Assembly: GCF_050434145.1 (NCBI RefSeq)
Contig: NZ_JBNPVX010000007.1
Coordinates: 17,751 to 81,750, forward strand
Direction of reading: 5' to 3'
Source of the DNA: JAISST01 sp050434145
GTDB lineage: Bacteria; Fusobacteriota; Fusobacteriia; Fusobacteriales; Fusobacteriaceae
Length of the DNA stretch: 64,000 bases
The translations under genes and the position numbers were made by a program. Positions 46,372-55,904 of the stretch are shown piece after piece. The notes below the pieces were generated by a model, which was not told where the DNA came from, did not search any database, and worked only from the letters and a program-made list of their open reading frames with translations. Every line of letters begins with the position of its first letter. Positions within the stretch are counted from its first letter, which is position 1.

Positions 46372-47718
46372 ATGTTTCTAAAAGATCTAGAAATTATCAA
46401 CTGGCAGTGTATTACCAAAACTAGTGTAAAGTATGATCACCTAACTATTTTCATTGGACCATCAAATCAAGGTAAATCTTCTGTTATGGAAGCTATCATG
46501 TTCTTTCTAAATTACAGAAATTTTAGACCAAAAGATGTAAATAATGAGAGCCTTCCTCTGGAGATAATGGGGATTTTCTCTGAACTGTCAGTTAAAGTAA
46601 CTGAAGAATTTAGAGATTACATTATTGATGAAACTCTCAGTATAAAAGTCATCAGAAATGTTACAGGTGAATTCTCATATAAAAGTTTTAACACAAAAAG
46701 AAAATGGGTCGACATTACAGAAAAGGAATATCGTAATATCGTGAGTAATATAGATGTTCTATTTATCCCATCTATCAGTGAAGAAGAACAGAGTAAGCAT
46801 TTTATAAAATCATTAATTAAAATTTTAACTGAAAGTGATTACAATGTAGACATGATAATCGAACATGTAAATGAAATGTACAATTTATTTGTAAAACGTT
46901 ATGTAAGCAAAGGAATATATAGAAAATTAGTCTTTGAAATTTTTAAAGAAATAATTGAATATTCAAGAAAATTTGGTAAATCATTATTAAACAATACTGT
47001 TTTATTTTTTGAAGAACCAGAATTATATTTACATCCACAAGCTAGTAAAGAATTATATGATATATTCTTAAAATTGACAAAAATAGGAACACAAATTTTT
47101 ATTTCTACTCATTCTAGTTATTTTCTTAGTTTGAAACACTATAAATCCATTGCTATTGTTAGAAATAATGGAAATGGAAGTACAGTTTTTCAATACAGAG
47201 GAAACCTTTTTTCTGGTGATGATGTCAAAAGTTTTAATATGAACTATTGGATAAATCCTGATCGAAGTGAACTTTTTTTTGCTGATAAAGTTATATTGGT
47301 GGAAGGGCAAACAGATAAAATTGTAATAGGTTATTTGGCAGAAAAAATTAAAGTATTTAATTATAGGTATTCTGTAATTGAATGTGGAAGCAAAAGCATT
47401 ATCCCTCAATTTATAAGACTTTTGAATGCCTTTCATATTCCATACACTGTAGTATATGACAGTGATAATCACAGGTGGAGAACTTATGAGGAAAGGTTAA
47501 ATTCCAATAAAAAAAATAAGGCTATGAGAAAGATTATTAATCCTCGCATTGGAACTTATGTGGAATTGGAAAATGATATGGAAGAAGAAATCTATAATGA
47601 AGAGCGAGAACGAAAAAATTATAAAAACAAACCTTTTAATGCACTTAAAGCTGTGATGGAAGATGATTATAAATTACCTTTAAAATTAAAACTAAAAATA
47701 ATGAAGATTTATGAATAG
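46372..47718 (+). CDS. OLD-family ATP-dependent nuclease (AAA + TOPRIM)
   Basis: 448 residues. The N-terminal ABC-type ATPase has Walker A GPSNQGKSS at 29-37, and FFEEPELYLHPQASKELYDI supplies the signature and Walker B. The C-terminal TOPRIM domain has VILVEGQTDKIVIGYL (Glu311) and TVVYDSDNH (Asp363, Asp365), the metal-binding residues. This is the OLD (overcoming lysogenization defect) plan. No UvrD/GajB helicase lies next to it, so it is a solo class 1 type rather than Gabija. OLD proteins restrict phages or act in repair. GGAGGAAAA leads into the ATG. Confidence 0.88.
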   Translation: MFLKDLEIINWQCITKTSVKYDHLTIFIGPSNQGKSSVMEAIMFFLNYRNFRPKDVNNESLPLEIMGIFSELSVKVTEEFRDYIIDETLSIKVIRNVTGEFSYKSFNTKRKWVDITEKEYRNIVSNIDVLFIPSISEEEQSKHFIKSLIKILTESDYNVDMIIEHVNEMYNLFVKRYVSKGIYRKLVFEIFKEIIEYSRKFGKSLLNNTVLFFEEPELYLHPQASKELYDIFLKLTKIGTQIFISTHSSYFLSLKHYKSIAIVRNNGNGSTVFQYRGNLFSGDDVKSFNMNYWINPDRSELFFADKVILVEGQTDKIVIGYLAEKIKVFNYRYSVIECGSKSIIPQFIRLLNAFHIPYTVVYDSDNHRWRTYEERLNSNKKNKAMRKIINPRIGTYVELENDMEEEIYNEERERKNYKNKPFNALKAVMEDDYKLPLKLKLKIMKIYE

Positions 47719-47734
47719 AAATTTTCAATAATTA

Positions 47735-47769
47735 AAAAATGCCCTCAACTGGAGGGTATTTTAATTTTA
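47735..47769. terminator. Bidirectional terminator
   Basis: AAAATGCCCTC pairs with GAGGGTATTTT, followed by a T-rich tail, between convergent OLD and nusB genes. Confidence 0.8.
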
Positions 47770-47781
47770 TTAATATATTTG

Positions 47782-48177
47782 TTAATTTACAAGTTTTGCT
47801 AAAACCCCATTTACAAAATCTGGAGTTTTATCATCACCATATTTTTTAGATAATTCAATTGCTTCATTAATTATTATTTCTTGTGGTATTTCTTTTGATA
47901 ATAATTCGTATACAGAACAAATAAAGATTGCTTTTTCTACATATCCTATTCTATCCAAAGACCACCCAACCATATTTTCTTCTATTTTTTTTATGATTTG
48001 AGTTTGATTTTCATCTATTTCTGATAGATATTTTGTTATAAATTCTATTTCATCCACTTTTTGAGTTTTCTCTTCTCTTTTCAAATAATCATATAAAATA
48101 TCTTTTACATTCTCATTTTTTATTTGACCTTCAAAAATCAATTTAAAAACTTCCTCTCTAGCATTTTTCCTACTCAT
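47782..48177 (-). CDS. nusB: Transcription antitermination factor NusB
   Basis: 131 residues, all helical, with the NusB pattern: MSRKNAREEVFKLIFEGQI, IEENMVGWSLDRIGYVEKAI, EIPQEIIINEAIELSKKYGD with DKTPDFVNGVLAKLV at the end. It binds boxA RNA with NusE in the rRNA antitermination complex. It is the last gene of the accB-accC-asp23-amaP-DUF2273-nusB run, a conserved order. GAGAGG precedes the ATG. Confidence 0.96.
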   Translation of the reverse strand: MSRKNAREEVFKLIFEGQIKNENVKDILYDYLKREEKTQKVDEIEFITKYLSEIDENQTQIIKKIEENMVGWSLDRIGYVEKAIFICSVYELLSKEIPQEIIINEAIELSKKYGDDKTPDFVNGVLAKLVN

Positions 48178-48224
48178 TTTTCCTCTCAGATTGTTATAAA
48201 ATTTTTTTCTTATTTGTTAATTTA

Positions 48225-48434
48225 TTAATTATTTTTACTAAAATAATCTCTTAATAAATCTATTAATATATAAAAGAAATAACCCATAATTGTAGTTGCA
48301 ATAACAAAAATAGTATTCATAAATCCAATTGTTGCAATTAATAATCCAAGTATAAAACCTACTAATGCTCCTATATATTTCTTTTTATTTTCGAGAAGGT
48401 TTGCCAAAAAATGTTCTAGTAACTCTTCTAACAT
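48225..48434 (-). CDS. DUF2273 small membrane protein
   Basis: 69 residues: an N-terminal amphipathic helix, then two transmembrane helices (YIGALVGFILGLLIATIGFM and FVIATTIMGYFFYILIDLLR). Length and position between amaP and nusB match DUF2273 proteins that accompany Asp23 and AmaP in cell-envelope stress clusters. GGAGGT lies eight bases upstream of the ATG. A dispersed repeat lies between it and amaP. Confidence 0.85.
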   Translation of the reverse strand: MLEELLEHFLANLLENKKKYIGALVGFILGLLIATIGFMNTIFVIATTIMGYFFYILIDLLRDYFSKNN

Positions 48435-48462
48435 TTGTCTATACCTCCAATTAATCTAATTT

Positions 48463-48569
48463 ATAAGCTGTTGCAAAACTATTTATTATCTTTCAAAATT
48501 CACACTTTTATTATTCTTTTACTCCAGCCTAGCTATGCTCGGCTGCTATTTGGAATTGGCAGTGCCTTA
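48463..48569. repeat. Dispersed repeat, copy 1
   Basis: The segment from AGCTGTTGCAAAAC to GGCAGTGCCTTA shares about 55 bases (48463-48524) with the segment at 57464-57519 in opposite orientation: both contain TAAAAGAATAATAAAAGT, GTGAATTTTG or ATGAATTTTG, and CAACAGCTTAT. The outer edge (AGGCACTGCC when reversed) resembles AGGCAGTTGC at the far edge of copy 2. It is likely a small non-autonomous element or intergenic repeat family. Confidence 0.6.
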
Positions 48570-48584
48570 CTATCCATTATTATA

Positions 48585-49412
48585 TTAGTCATTGTTATCA
48601 TTTTCTTCATTATTTGATAAGTTATCTCCATCATCTACTTTAGCAGTTTTATCTGCATCATCACTTTCAATTTCCTTTTCTTTTTTTCCAAATAAAGAAC
48701 CAAAAATTGATTTTTTAGACTCTGATTTCTCTTCTTTAACTTCAGCAGTAACCTCTTCTTTTTCTGCAGTATGTTTTGATGGTGCATAATAAGAACTATT
48801 ATTAGTAGTACCAGATGGTATAACATCTGGTTTAGATTTTTTCAAAAGTTTGGCAACTACAAGCTCCACCTGACCTATTTCTATTCCTATCTTTTCACTT
48901 ACATCATTACGAATACTATTTTGGATAGCTGCAGATTTATCTGCTACACTTTCATCAGTAGCAATATCAGCTTTCATTTTTATATCAAATTTCTTTCCAT
49001 GTTTTATTGTTTCTACTTTAAGATTTTTTACTTCTTCATCATTTTTCAATATTTCCTTAACATAATTATTTACTATACTTGGTGATACACTTACTGTACC
49101 ATCATCTGTCTTTATTTCATAATTAGGAGCACTATCTAATTTTGATAAAATCTTAGATATGTAGGCAAATAAATAAATGCATGAAATGAAACCTATCACT
49201 ATTCTAGAAACAATTCTTATTTCAGTTATCTTATTTAGCAATGGAAATTTTGAAAACACCTGTACAATCTTTAATAAAAATTGATCATAAGTACTTATCA
49301 TTTTATCTGGTGACAATACATATGCAAATCCTGAAAAAATCAACCCTAATCCACCAATTATAGCAAGAAGAAAAATAAGCTTTCCTAGAAAGAAAATAAT
49401 TTTTTTGAACAT
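48585..49412 (-). CDS. amaP: AmaP-like alkaline-shock membrane anchor protein
   Basis: 276 residues from the ATG at 49412 (AGGAGG upstream). There are two N-terminal transmembrane helices (FFLGKLIFLLAIIGGLGLIF; IGFISCIYLFAYIS), then a cytoplasmic domain with DDGTVSVSPSIVNNYVKEIL, the AmaP signature, and a long charged, low-complexity acidic C-terminus. AmaP anchors Asp23 at the membrane; the asp23 gene is directly upstream. The acidic tail (DADKTAKVDDGDNLSNNEEN) is longer than the usual core of about 190 residues. Confidence 0.85.
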   Translation of the reverse strand: MFKKIIFFLGKLIFLLAIIGGLGLIFSGFAYVLSPDKMISTYDQFLLKIVQVFSKFPLLNKITEIRIVSRIVIGFISCIYLFAYISKILSKLDSAPNYEIKTDDGTVSVSPSIVNNYVKEILKNDEEVKNLKVETIKHGKKFDIKMKADIATDESVADKSAAIQNSIRNDVSEKIGIEIGQVELVVAKLLKKSKPDVIPSGTTNNSSYYAPSKHTAEKEEVTAEVKEEKSESKKSIFGSLFGKKEKEIESDDADKTAKVDDGDNLSNNEENDNND

Positions 49413-49467
49413 AATAATCCTCCTCAAATAAAACTTTGAGGCGTGGTATTAAACGCCCCTAGCCCAT

Positions 49468-49884
49468 TTATTCATCTTTGTTTTTATTGTCATCCTCAGT
49501 ATTTTGCTCATCTTTTACTTCATCTTTAATTTCCTCTACAGCTGGATCATCTAGTATTTTTACATCTTGTACATAGACATTTACTTCAGCAACGTTTAAT
49601 CCACTAAATTCAGATACTGCATTTAATACAGATTTTTGGACTTCTTTGGCAACTGCAGAAATAGGATGTCCAAACTCTACAATGATAAATATCTCTATTT
49701 TACATTCATTGTCACCAATTTCTACTTTGACTCCATTAGTTTGTCTCTTTTTTCCTAATATTTTACTAACTTCATCTACAACACCACTTGATAATTTATA
49801 AACTCCTGGTACATCTTTAGCTGCCTTAGCTGCTATTGTTTTTACTACATCATCTGCAATTCTTATATTTCCTATTTCATACAT
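49468..49884 (-). CDS. Asp23/Gls24 family envelope-stress protein
   Basis: 138 residues: MYEIGNIRIADDVVKTIAAK, AAKDVPGVYKLSSG, GVKVEIGDNECKIEIFIIVE, FGHPISAVAKEVQKSVLNAV and VAEVNVYVQDVKI, the Asp23 fold, followed by a charged tail. The ATG at 49884 has GGAGGTG upstream. Asp23 binds AmaP at the membrane and is induced by alkaline or envelope stress. It is 98 bases from accC and 55 from amaP, in one direction. Confidence 0.93.
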   Translation of the reverse strand: MYEIGNIRIADDVVKTIAAKAAKDVPGVYKLSSGVVDEVSKILGKKRQTNGVKVEIGDNECKIEIFIIVEFGHPISAVAKEVQKSVLNAVSEFSGLNVAEVNVYVQDVKILDDPAVEEIKDEVKDEQNTEDDNKNKDE

Positions 49885-49982
49885 ATTTAAACACCTCCAA
49901 AAGATCTGTACAACATATTTCTTATCACTATAATTATACAATAAAACGAAATTTTTTCAAGTTATTATATTATTTCATTCAA

Positions 49983-51338
49983 TTATTTTTTATCGTCTGG
50001 TGGAAATTGATCATCAATAAAGTTTGTAGATGTTATACCATCTAAATATAATTGATTATTTAACACTTTCAAGTGAAATGGTATTGTTGTGTCTATCCCC
50101 TCAATAATAAACTCTTCCAATGCACGTTTCATTTTGATAATCGCTTCATTTCTATCTATACCAAAAGTGATTAATTTTCCTATCATAGAATCATAATAAG
50201 GAGAAATTTCATAACCTTGATAAGAATGTGAATCTACTCTCACCCCATTTCCACCAGGAACTACAAATTTTTCTAGTATTCCTGGAGAAGGCAAAAAATT
50301 ATTTTTAGAATCTTCTGCATTTATACGACATTCTATAGCGTGTCCTTCTAGCATAATATCTTCTTGTTTTATATTAAGTTTAGACCCTGAAGCAACCTGT
50401 ATTTGCAACTTTATTATATCCATTCCTGTTACCATCTCTGTTACTGTATGCTCTACTTGGACTCTAGTATTCATTTCCATAAAGAAGAAATCATTATTTT
50501 TATCTACTAAAAATTCTAATGTTCCTGCCGAATCATACTCTATAGCACTAGCAAGCTTTACTGCTGCTTCTCCCATTTTTCTTCTTACATGAATGGGGAG
50601 AGAAAATGATGGAGCTTCTTCTATTAACTTTTGATGTCTTCTCTGAATAGAACAATCTCTTTCTCCAAGGTAAATAACATTTCCATGCTTATCTCCCATA
50701 ATTTGTATTTCTATGTGCCTTGGGTTTTCTACATATTTTTCCACATAAACATCTGGATTTCCAAAGGCTGCTCCTGCTTCATTCTGAGCTGCTACTATAT
50801 TTTCTCTCAACTCCTCTTCGTTCCTTGCTATTCTCATTCCTTTACCACCACCACCAGCTGTGGCCTTTATCATTACAGGATATCCTACTTTTTCTTTAAT
50901 AAATTCTTTTACTTCCTCTACATCATTTACTATTCCTGTACCATTTGTCACTGGAACATTGTTTTCTATAGCTGTAGCTCTTGCTGTAGCTTTATCTCCC
51001 ATTCTAGTAATACAATCAGGTCGTGGACCAATGAAAGTTATATTATATTTCTGGCATATTTCACCAAATTTTGCATTTTCTGATAAAAATCCATATCCAG
51101 GGTGTATTGCATCTGCACCTGTAATCTCGGCAGCAGCCATTATATTAGGTATTTTTAAATAAGAATCACTTGCTGCTGCTCCACCTATACATACAGCCTC
51201 ATCAGCTAATCTTACATGAAGACTGTCTTTATCTACATCTGAATACACTGCAACTGTAGAGATTCCCAATTCTTTAGCAGCTCTAATTACTCTTACTGCT
51301 ATTTCGCCTCTATTGGCAATAAGTATTTTTTTAAACAT
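49983..51338 (-). CDS. accC: Biotin carboxylase subunit of acetyl-CoA carboxylase
   Basis: 451 residues, full length. The ATP-grasp motifs are MIKATAGGGGKGMRIARN near 158 and FFMEMNTRVQVEHTVTEMVT near 285. It adds CO2 from bicarbonate to biotin on the carrier protein, the first step of malonyl-CoA synthesis. accB lies 54 bases upstream; accA and accD are not in the window. GGGAGG precedes the ATG. All catalytic residues I can check are present, in contrast to the odd carrier protein next to it. Confidence 0.97.
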   Translation of the reverse strand: MFKKILIANRGEIAVRVIRAAKELGISTVAVYSDVDKDSLHVRLADEAVCIGGAAASDSYLKIPNIMAAAEITGADAIHPGYGFLSENAKFGEICQKYNITFIGPRPDCITRMGDKATARATAIENNVPVTNGTGIVNDVEEVKEFIKEKVGYPVMIKATAGGGGKGMRIARNEEELRENIVAAQNEAGAAFGNPDVYVEKYVENPRHIEIQIMGDKHGNVIYLGERDCSIQRRHQKLIEEAPSFSLPIHVRRKMGEAAVKLASAIEYDSAGTLEFLVDKNNDFFFMEMNTRVQVEHTVTEMVTGMDIIKLQIQVASGSKLNIKQEDIMLEGHAIECRINAEDSKNNFLPSPGILEKFVVPGGNGVRVDSHSYQGYEISPYYDSMIGKLITFGIDRNEAIIKMKRALEEFIIEGIDTTIPFHLKVLNNQLYLDGITSTNFIDDQFPPDDKK

Positions 51339-51392
51339 TAATCCTCCCTAATGTCAAACATATTAGTTAGTTAAACATATAATTGCAAGCTT

Positions 51393-51866
51393 TTAATCTT
51401 GTTTTTCCTTTAATCTAATAAGCCTTTTTCCATAATCTACTGGAGCTCCATTCTCTATAAAAATATCTTCTATTATTCCTTCATATTCTGATACAACAGG
51501 ATTTTTTACACCCAATGTAAGTATATATCCTATATCATCTCCTATTTTTATTTCATTCCCCTTTTCCACATTAGTCTTTGCTGTTTCAGAGGCTCTATAA
51601 AAATATCTTCCTATGTTTTCAGAAATTATATCCATGTGATTTATTTTTTCTTCTTTTTTTACTTCTACAGGAATTTGTCTTTCTACAGTTTTATTTATAT
51701 TATTTTTAGCAACTTCCTTTTTAGGATCATATTCTCCTTTGAGTACAACTGAAAATCCTTCTGCTTCTAAAGAAAGCTCTGTAAGATTTTTTTCATTTAA
51801 TATTTTCATCAATGATTCTATTTCTTTAAAATTGTATTCATTGCTTGCTTTTTTATCTTTATCCAT
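51393..51866 (-). CDS. accB: BCCP-like protein with atypical biotin site
   Basis: 157 residues. The N-terminus (IESLMKILNEKNLTELSLEA) is that of biotin carboxyl carrier protein, and the C-terminus is a biotinyl/lipoyl domain (GDDIGYILTLGVKNPVVSEY, then GIIEDIFIENGAPVDYGKRL). The usual biotinylation motif is (E)AMKM. Here the corresponding stretch reads TLGVKN: the only nearby lysine (Lys121) is two positions late and lacks the preceding Ala-Met. Whether it is biotinylated is doubtful. The gene is in the standard accB position before accC, with AGGAGG upstream. Confidence 0.8.
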   Translation of the reverse strand: MDKDKKASNEYNFKEIESLMKILNEKNLTELSLEAEGFSVVLKGEYDPKKEVAKNNINKTVERQIPVEVKKEEKINHMDIISENIGRYFYRASETAKTNVEKGNEIKIGDDIGYILTLGVKNPVVSEYEGIIEDIFIENGAPVDYGKRLIRLKEKQD

Positions 51867-51929
51867 AAAATCCTCCTAAAGTTATATAGTATTTTAGCAT
51901 TTTAATCATCATATTTCAACTTATATAAT

Positions 51930-54900
51930 TTATTTTATTATTATTCTGTTTTCACCCAAAAGAGATTTTATTTCTTTTATAAATTCTTCACTTGGTTGAA
52001 TCTTATATTTTGAAGGTTTTGTTTGTTTTTTATTATTTTCTATGGTTGAAAAGTATAAATCAATGTTTCCGCTGTGTTTTTTTATTATCTCTTTGAGTTT
52101 ATAATATTTGAGTTTATCATTTATTTCTACAAAAATATGTGCCTTAAAATTATATTCATGAATTATATCTTCTAAAAATCTTATTTTTCGAACAATAAGT
52201 TTTGCAGTATCTTGATCATTAAAAGAGTCTATTTGAACATAGCCCTCAATATATACTGCCCTTCCTTCCAGCAATATGTGAGCATATTCTTTGAATAGAT
52301 TAGGAAAAATTATTCCTTGAATTTGATTAATATAATCTTCCAGCAAAAATGTCCCCATTATATCGCCTGTACGTTTTGTGACTATTTTTTTTACATTTCG
52401 CAATATTCCATAAGTTTTTACATTATTAATATTTTTTTCTTCTTCAATAGTTTTCACATCCAAAAGTTTATATGTACTAGTTATATATTTGTACTTATCC
52501 AAAGGATGCCCACTAAAATAAAATCCAAGGTTCTCCTTTTCCATAGATAATTTCTCTTCTATTTTAAAGTCTGAGCTTTCTGGCATTATAAACTTTTCTA
52601 CCATAGATTTTGCCTCTCCAAATAGATTCATTTGTTGTATTTCATCTTCTGTTATTTTTCTGTTGGCAAATTCCAATACTCTATCAATTGATAAATACTT
52701 TTGCTTTCTATTGCCAGGTAACGAATCTAAAGCACCAGCTAAAATAAGAGATTCCAAACTTTTCTTGTTTAAACCATATTTTTTTGTTCTCATTACAAAA
52801 TCTTCTAAATTTTTATATTCTCCATTTTTTTCTAATTCTTCTACTATTCCCTCTACTGTCCCAAATCCTACATTTTTAATAGCCGTTAGCCCAAATACTA
52901 TTCCATCACCTTTTACAATAAATTTACTACTTGCCCTATTAATATTTGGCAAGTATAATTTTACATTATGGTTTTTGGCATCATTAACATAATATGCTGT
53001 ATTTTCTACATGTCCCATACCTGAAGTAAGTATCGCTGCATAATAATACTTCATGTAGTGTACTTTGAAATAGGCTGTCCAATATGCTATCAATGCATAT
53101 GCAGCAGAATGAGATTTATTAAATCCATAACCTGCAAATTTGTCTATTAAATCAAATATTTCTATTGCTTTTGATTCTGTGTATCCATTTTTAATTGATC
53201 TTTTTACAAATTTTTCTTTATTCTCTTGCATTATTTTAAAATTTTTCTTTCCCATCGCACGACGGAGTAAATCTGCTTCTCCAAGAGAATAACTAGCCAT
53301 CTTGCTGGCTATTTTCATTACTTGCTCTTGGTATAGTATTACACCATAAGTTTCTTCTAATATTTCACTAAGATCTGGATGTGGAAACTTTATTTTCGAT
53401 ACTCCATTTTTACAGTTGATAAAATCATCCACCATTCCAGAGCCTAAAGGACCAGGTCGATATAAAGCTAATACTGCAATTATATCCTGAAATTTATCAG
53501 GCTTTAATTTAAATAACACACGTCTAATACCAGTAGATTCTAGTTGGAATACTCCTGATGTATCTCCTTTTGATAACATATCATACACTTCTTTGGAATC
53601 CAGAGGTAAATCTTGTAAATTAATGTGTATTCCAGTATCAACCTCTACATAGTCTGCAGCACGTTTTAATATTGTAAGATTATTCAAACCAAGAAAATCC
53701 ATCTTAAGTATTCCCAATTCTTCCAACTCTTTCATCTGGTATTGAGTAGAAAGTGTACTATTTTTATTATCACTATATAATGGAATTACTTTATCCAATG
53801 GTTCTTTTGTGATTACTATTCCTGCTGCATGTATAGAGGCGTGCCTTACTTTATTTTCTAGTCTCTCAGAAATATCTATTACATTTTTTAACTCAGGATC
53901 ACTATTGTATATTTTTTTAAATTCCTCTGATTCTTCTCGCAAAATTTTTAATTTTCCATTAAATGGTATTACCTTGGCAAGAGCATTGATTTTTGATAAT
54001 GGCACATCTAATACTCTTCCTACATCTCTTATGGCAGCTTTGGCCTTTAAGGTCCCAAAAGTTATTATTTGAGCAACTCTATCATCTCCATATTTCTTTG
54101 TTACATACTCTATAACCTCTTGACGCCTTTCTCGACAAATGTCTATATCAATATCTGGCATTGATATCCTTTCTGGATTTAAAAATCTTTCAAATAGCAA
54201 ATTATATTTGATTGGATCAACCTCTGTTATTCCCAAAGAATATGCTACCAAACTTCCAGCTGCAGATCCTCTTCCTGGACCAATTGGTATCCCATTTTTC
54301 TTAGAAAAATATATAAAATCCCACACAACAATAAAATATGCTGCATATCCCATTTTTTCAATTACTGACAACTCAAATTTAGCTCTTTCTTTTATTTCAC
54401 TAGTTAATTTATCTCCAGAATATCTTTTTTGTAATCCTTTAAATACTAATCTCCTCAAATAATCCTCTATGCTTTTATAACCTGCTGGAACTTCATAGTC
54501 TGGAAATTTGAAAACTCCAAACTCTATATCTACATTACATCTACTAGCTATGACTGATGTATTGTCAATGGCTTCTTGATATTTACTATCAAAAGAACTG
54601 ACCGTTTCATCATAACTTTTGAAATATAATTGGTCTGTCTCTATTTTCATTCGTCCATAATCATTAACTTTAGCAGCAGTCTGAATACAGATTATTATAT
54701 CTTGCAAAGGATGATCACCTTTATTTACATAATGAGTATCATTAGTCGCTACAAGTGATAATCCAATCTGATTGCTTAATTTATATAATCTTTCATTGAC
54801 TATATCTTGAGCTGCAATACCATTGGATTGAACTTCCAAATAGAAATTATCTTTCCCAAATATATCTGTATATTCATTAATACAATTAATAATATCCTCT

Positions 54901-55346
54901 TCTTTTTCATTATCTAAAATTCTCCTGGGAATTTCTCCTTGCATACATGCAGATAGTGCAATTATGCCTTCACTATGGGATTTCAAGAATTCTTTATCAA
55001 TTCTTGGCTTATAATAAAATCCTTTTATATAGCTCTCAGAACTTATTTTAAGTAAATTTTCATATCCCTTATTATTCTCTGCAAGCAACACAAGATGAAA
55101 TATTCTTCCAGATTTTTCTTCCATTTTAAACTCAGCTACATAGGCTTCTAATCCTATTATTGGCTTTATTCCTATTTCTTTTGCCTTTTTATAAAATTCT
55201 ATTGCACCAAAAAGATTGCCATGATCAGTGATGGCAATAGAAGTCATTCCTAAATTTTTTGCTTTATTCATATAATCAGTTATTTTTCCTACACCATCCA
55301 AAAGACTATATTCTGTGTGTAGGTGTAAGTGAGTATAATTTTTCAT
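51930..55346 (-). CDS. dnaE: DNA polymerase III alpha subunit (DnaE)
   Basis: About 1138 residues. The PHP domain starts at MKNYTHLHLHTEYSLLDGVG; the polymerase active site has GPGRGSAAGSLVAYSLGITE and SMPDIDIDICRERR (near 395), and QEQVMKIASKMASYSLGEAD and FAGYGFNKSHSAAYALIAYW follow; a C-terminal OB domain (YGILRNVKKIVTKRTGDIMG) closes it. It is the replicative polymerase of the DnaE type without an exonuclease domain. The start at 55346 follows GGGTGAT; the frame is open to 55406 but unconserved. Confidence 0.97.
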   Translation of the reverse strand: MKNYTHLHLHTEYSLLDGVGKITDYMNKAKNLGMTSIAITDHGNLFGAIEFYKKAKEIGIKPIIGLEAYVAEFKMEEKSGRIFHLVLLAENNKGYENLLKISSESYIKGFYYKPRIDKEFLKSHSEGIIALSACMQGEIPRRILDNEKEEDIINCINEYTDIFGKDNFYLEVQSNGIAAQDIVNERLYKLSNQIGLSLVATNDTHYVNKGDHPLQDIIICIQTAAKVNDYGRMKIETDQLYFKSYDETVSSFDSKYQEAIDNTSVIASRCNVDIEFGVFKFPDYEVPAGYKSIEDYLRRLVFKGLQKRYSGDKLTSEIKERAKFELSVIEKMGYAAYFIVVWDFIYFSKKNGIPIGPGRGSAAGSLVAYSLGITEVDPIKYNLLFERFLNPERISMPDIDIDICRERRQEVIEYVTKKYGDDRVAQIITFGTLKAKAAIRDVGRVLDVPLSKINALAKVIPFNGKLKILREESEEFKKIYNSDPELKNVIDISERLENKVRHASIHAAGIVITKEPLDKVIPLYSDNKNSTLSTQYQMKELEELGILKMDFLGLNNLTILKRAADYVEVDTGIHINLQDLPLDSKEVYDMLSKGDTSGVFQLESTGIRRVLFKLKPDKFQDIIAVLALYRPGPLGSGMVDDFINCKNGVSKIKFPHPDLSEILEETYGVILYQEQVMKIASKMASYSLGEADLLRRAMGKKNFKIMQENKEKFVKRSIKNGYTESKAIEIFDLIDKFAGYGFNKSHSAAYALIAYWTAYFKVHYMKYYYAAILTSGMGHVENTAYYVNDAKNHNVKLYLPNINRASSKFIVKGDGIVFGLTAIKNVGFGTVEGIVEELEKNGEYKNLEDFVMRTKKYGLNKKSLESLILAGALDSLPGNRKQKYLSIDRVLEFANRKITEDEIQQMNLFGEAKSMVEKFIMPESSDFKIEEKLSMEKENLGFYFSGHPLDKYKYITSTYKLLDVKTIEEEKNINNVKTYGILRNVKKIVTKRTGDIMGTFLLEDYINQIQGIIFPNLFKEYAHILLEGRAVYIEGYVQIDSFNDQDTAKLIVRKIRFLEDIIHEYNFKAHIFVEINDKLKYYKLKEIIKKHSGNIDLYFSTIENNKKQTKPSKYKIQPSEEFIKEIKSLLGENRIIIK

Positions 55347-55524
55347 ATAACATATCACCCTTTTATGACTATATGATATTTTATCACATTGTACAAAGTT
55401 TTTCAATTAAGTTAATTTAGATGGTAAGAGATAATTATATAATAATAAAAATTTAAATATTTCACTTATGAAGGTCTATAAAATCATGCTTTTAAAAAAA
55501 AATTAAAAAAATAAAATTTAATCA

Positions 55525-55553
55525 TTGACATTTATCATAATATTTGTTAAAAT
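55525..55553 (+). promoter_or_regulatory. tRNA-Gln promoter
   Basis: TTGACA (55525-55530), a 17-base spacer and TAAAAT (55548-55553) end about 12 bases before the tRNA. Confidence 0.85.
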
Positions 55554-55565
55554 AGAAAACGTCAT

Positions 55566-55640
55566 TGGGGTGTAGCCAAGCGGTAAGGCAACGGACTTTG
55601 ACTCCGTCACGCGGTGGTTCGAATCCACCCACCCCAGCCA
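55566..55640 (+). tRNA. tRNA-Gln (anticodon UUG)
   Basis: TGGGGTG pairs with CACCCCA as the acceptor stem; the anticodon stem ACGGA/TCCGT encloses CTTTGAC with anticodon TTG (55598-55600); the T loop is GGTTCGAATCC; CCA is encoded at 55638-55640. The U1-A72 start is normal for tRNA-Gln. It is a lone tRNA gene. Confidence 0.97.
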
Positions 55641-55904
55641 ATTAAATTTATAATATGGTCTTATTATCAAGGAACGTCACTAGACACCCTAATTTTGATT
55701 TTAAGGTCATTTTTTATTTTTGTGGTATTTGGGTAGCTTATACACTAAGAAACCCTAAATTCTGCCATTTTCATTTACTTCTACTTTACTGCCAAATAAA
55801 AAATTTAAAGCAATGAAGCTCTAATTATTAAACATAGAAATTTCTGTCTTTTTTATTTTTAAATATTTATAGGACACTCTTATTAATTAAATAAGTACTT
55901 TTAT

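Noticed and set aside
46372..47718. Gabija (GajA) assignment of the OLD gene.
   Set aside because: No UvrD-like GajB follows; the next gene is nusB on the other strand.
50631..51083. A 150-codon antisense frame over accC.
   Set aside because: Cys/Ser/Tyr-rich composition typical of antisense reading of a conserved gene; no start signal.
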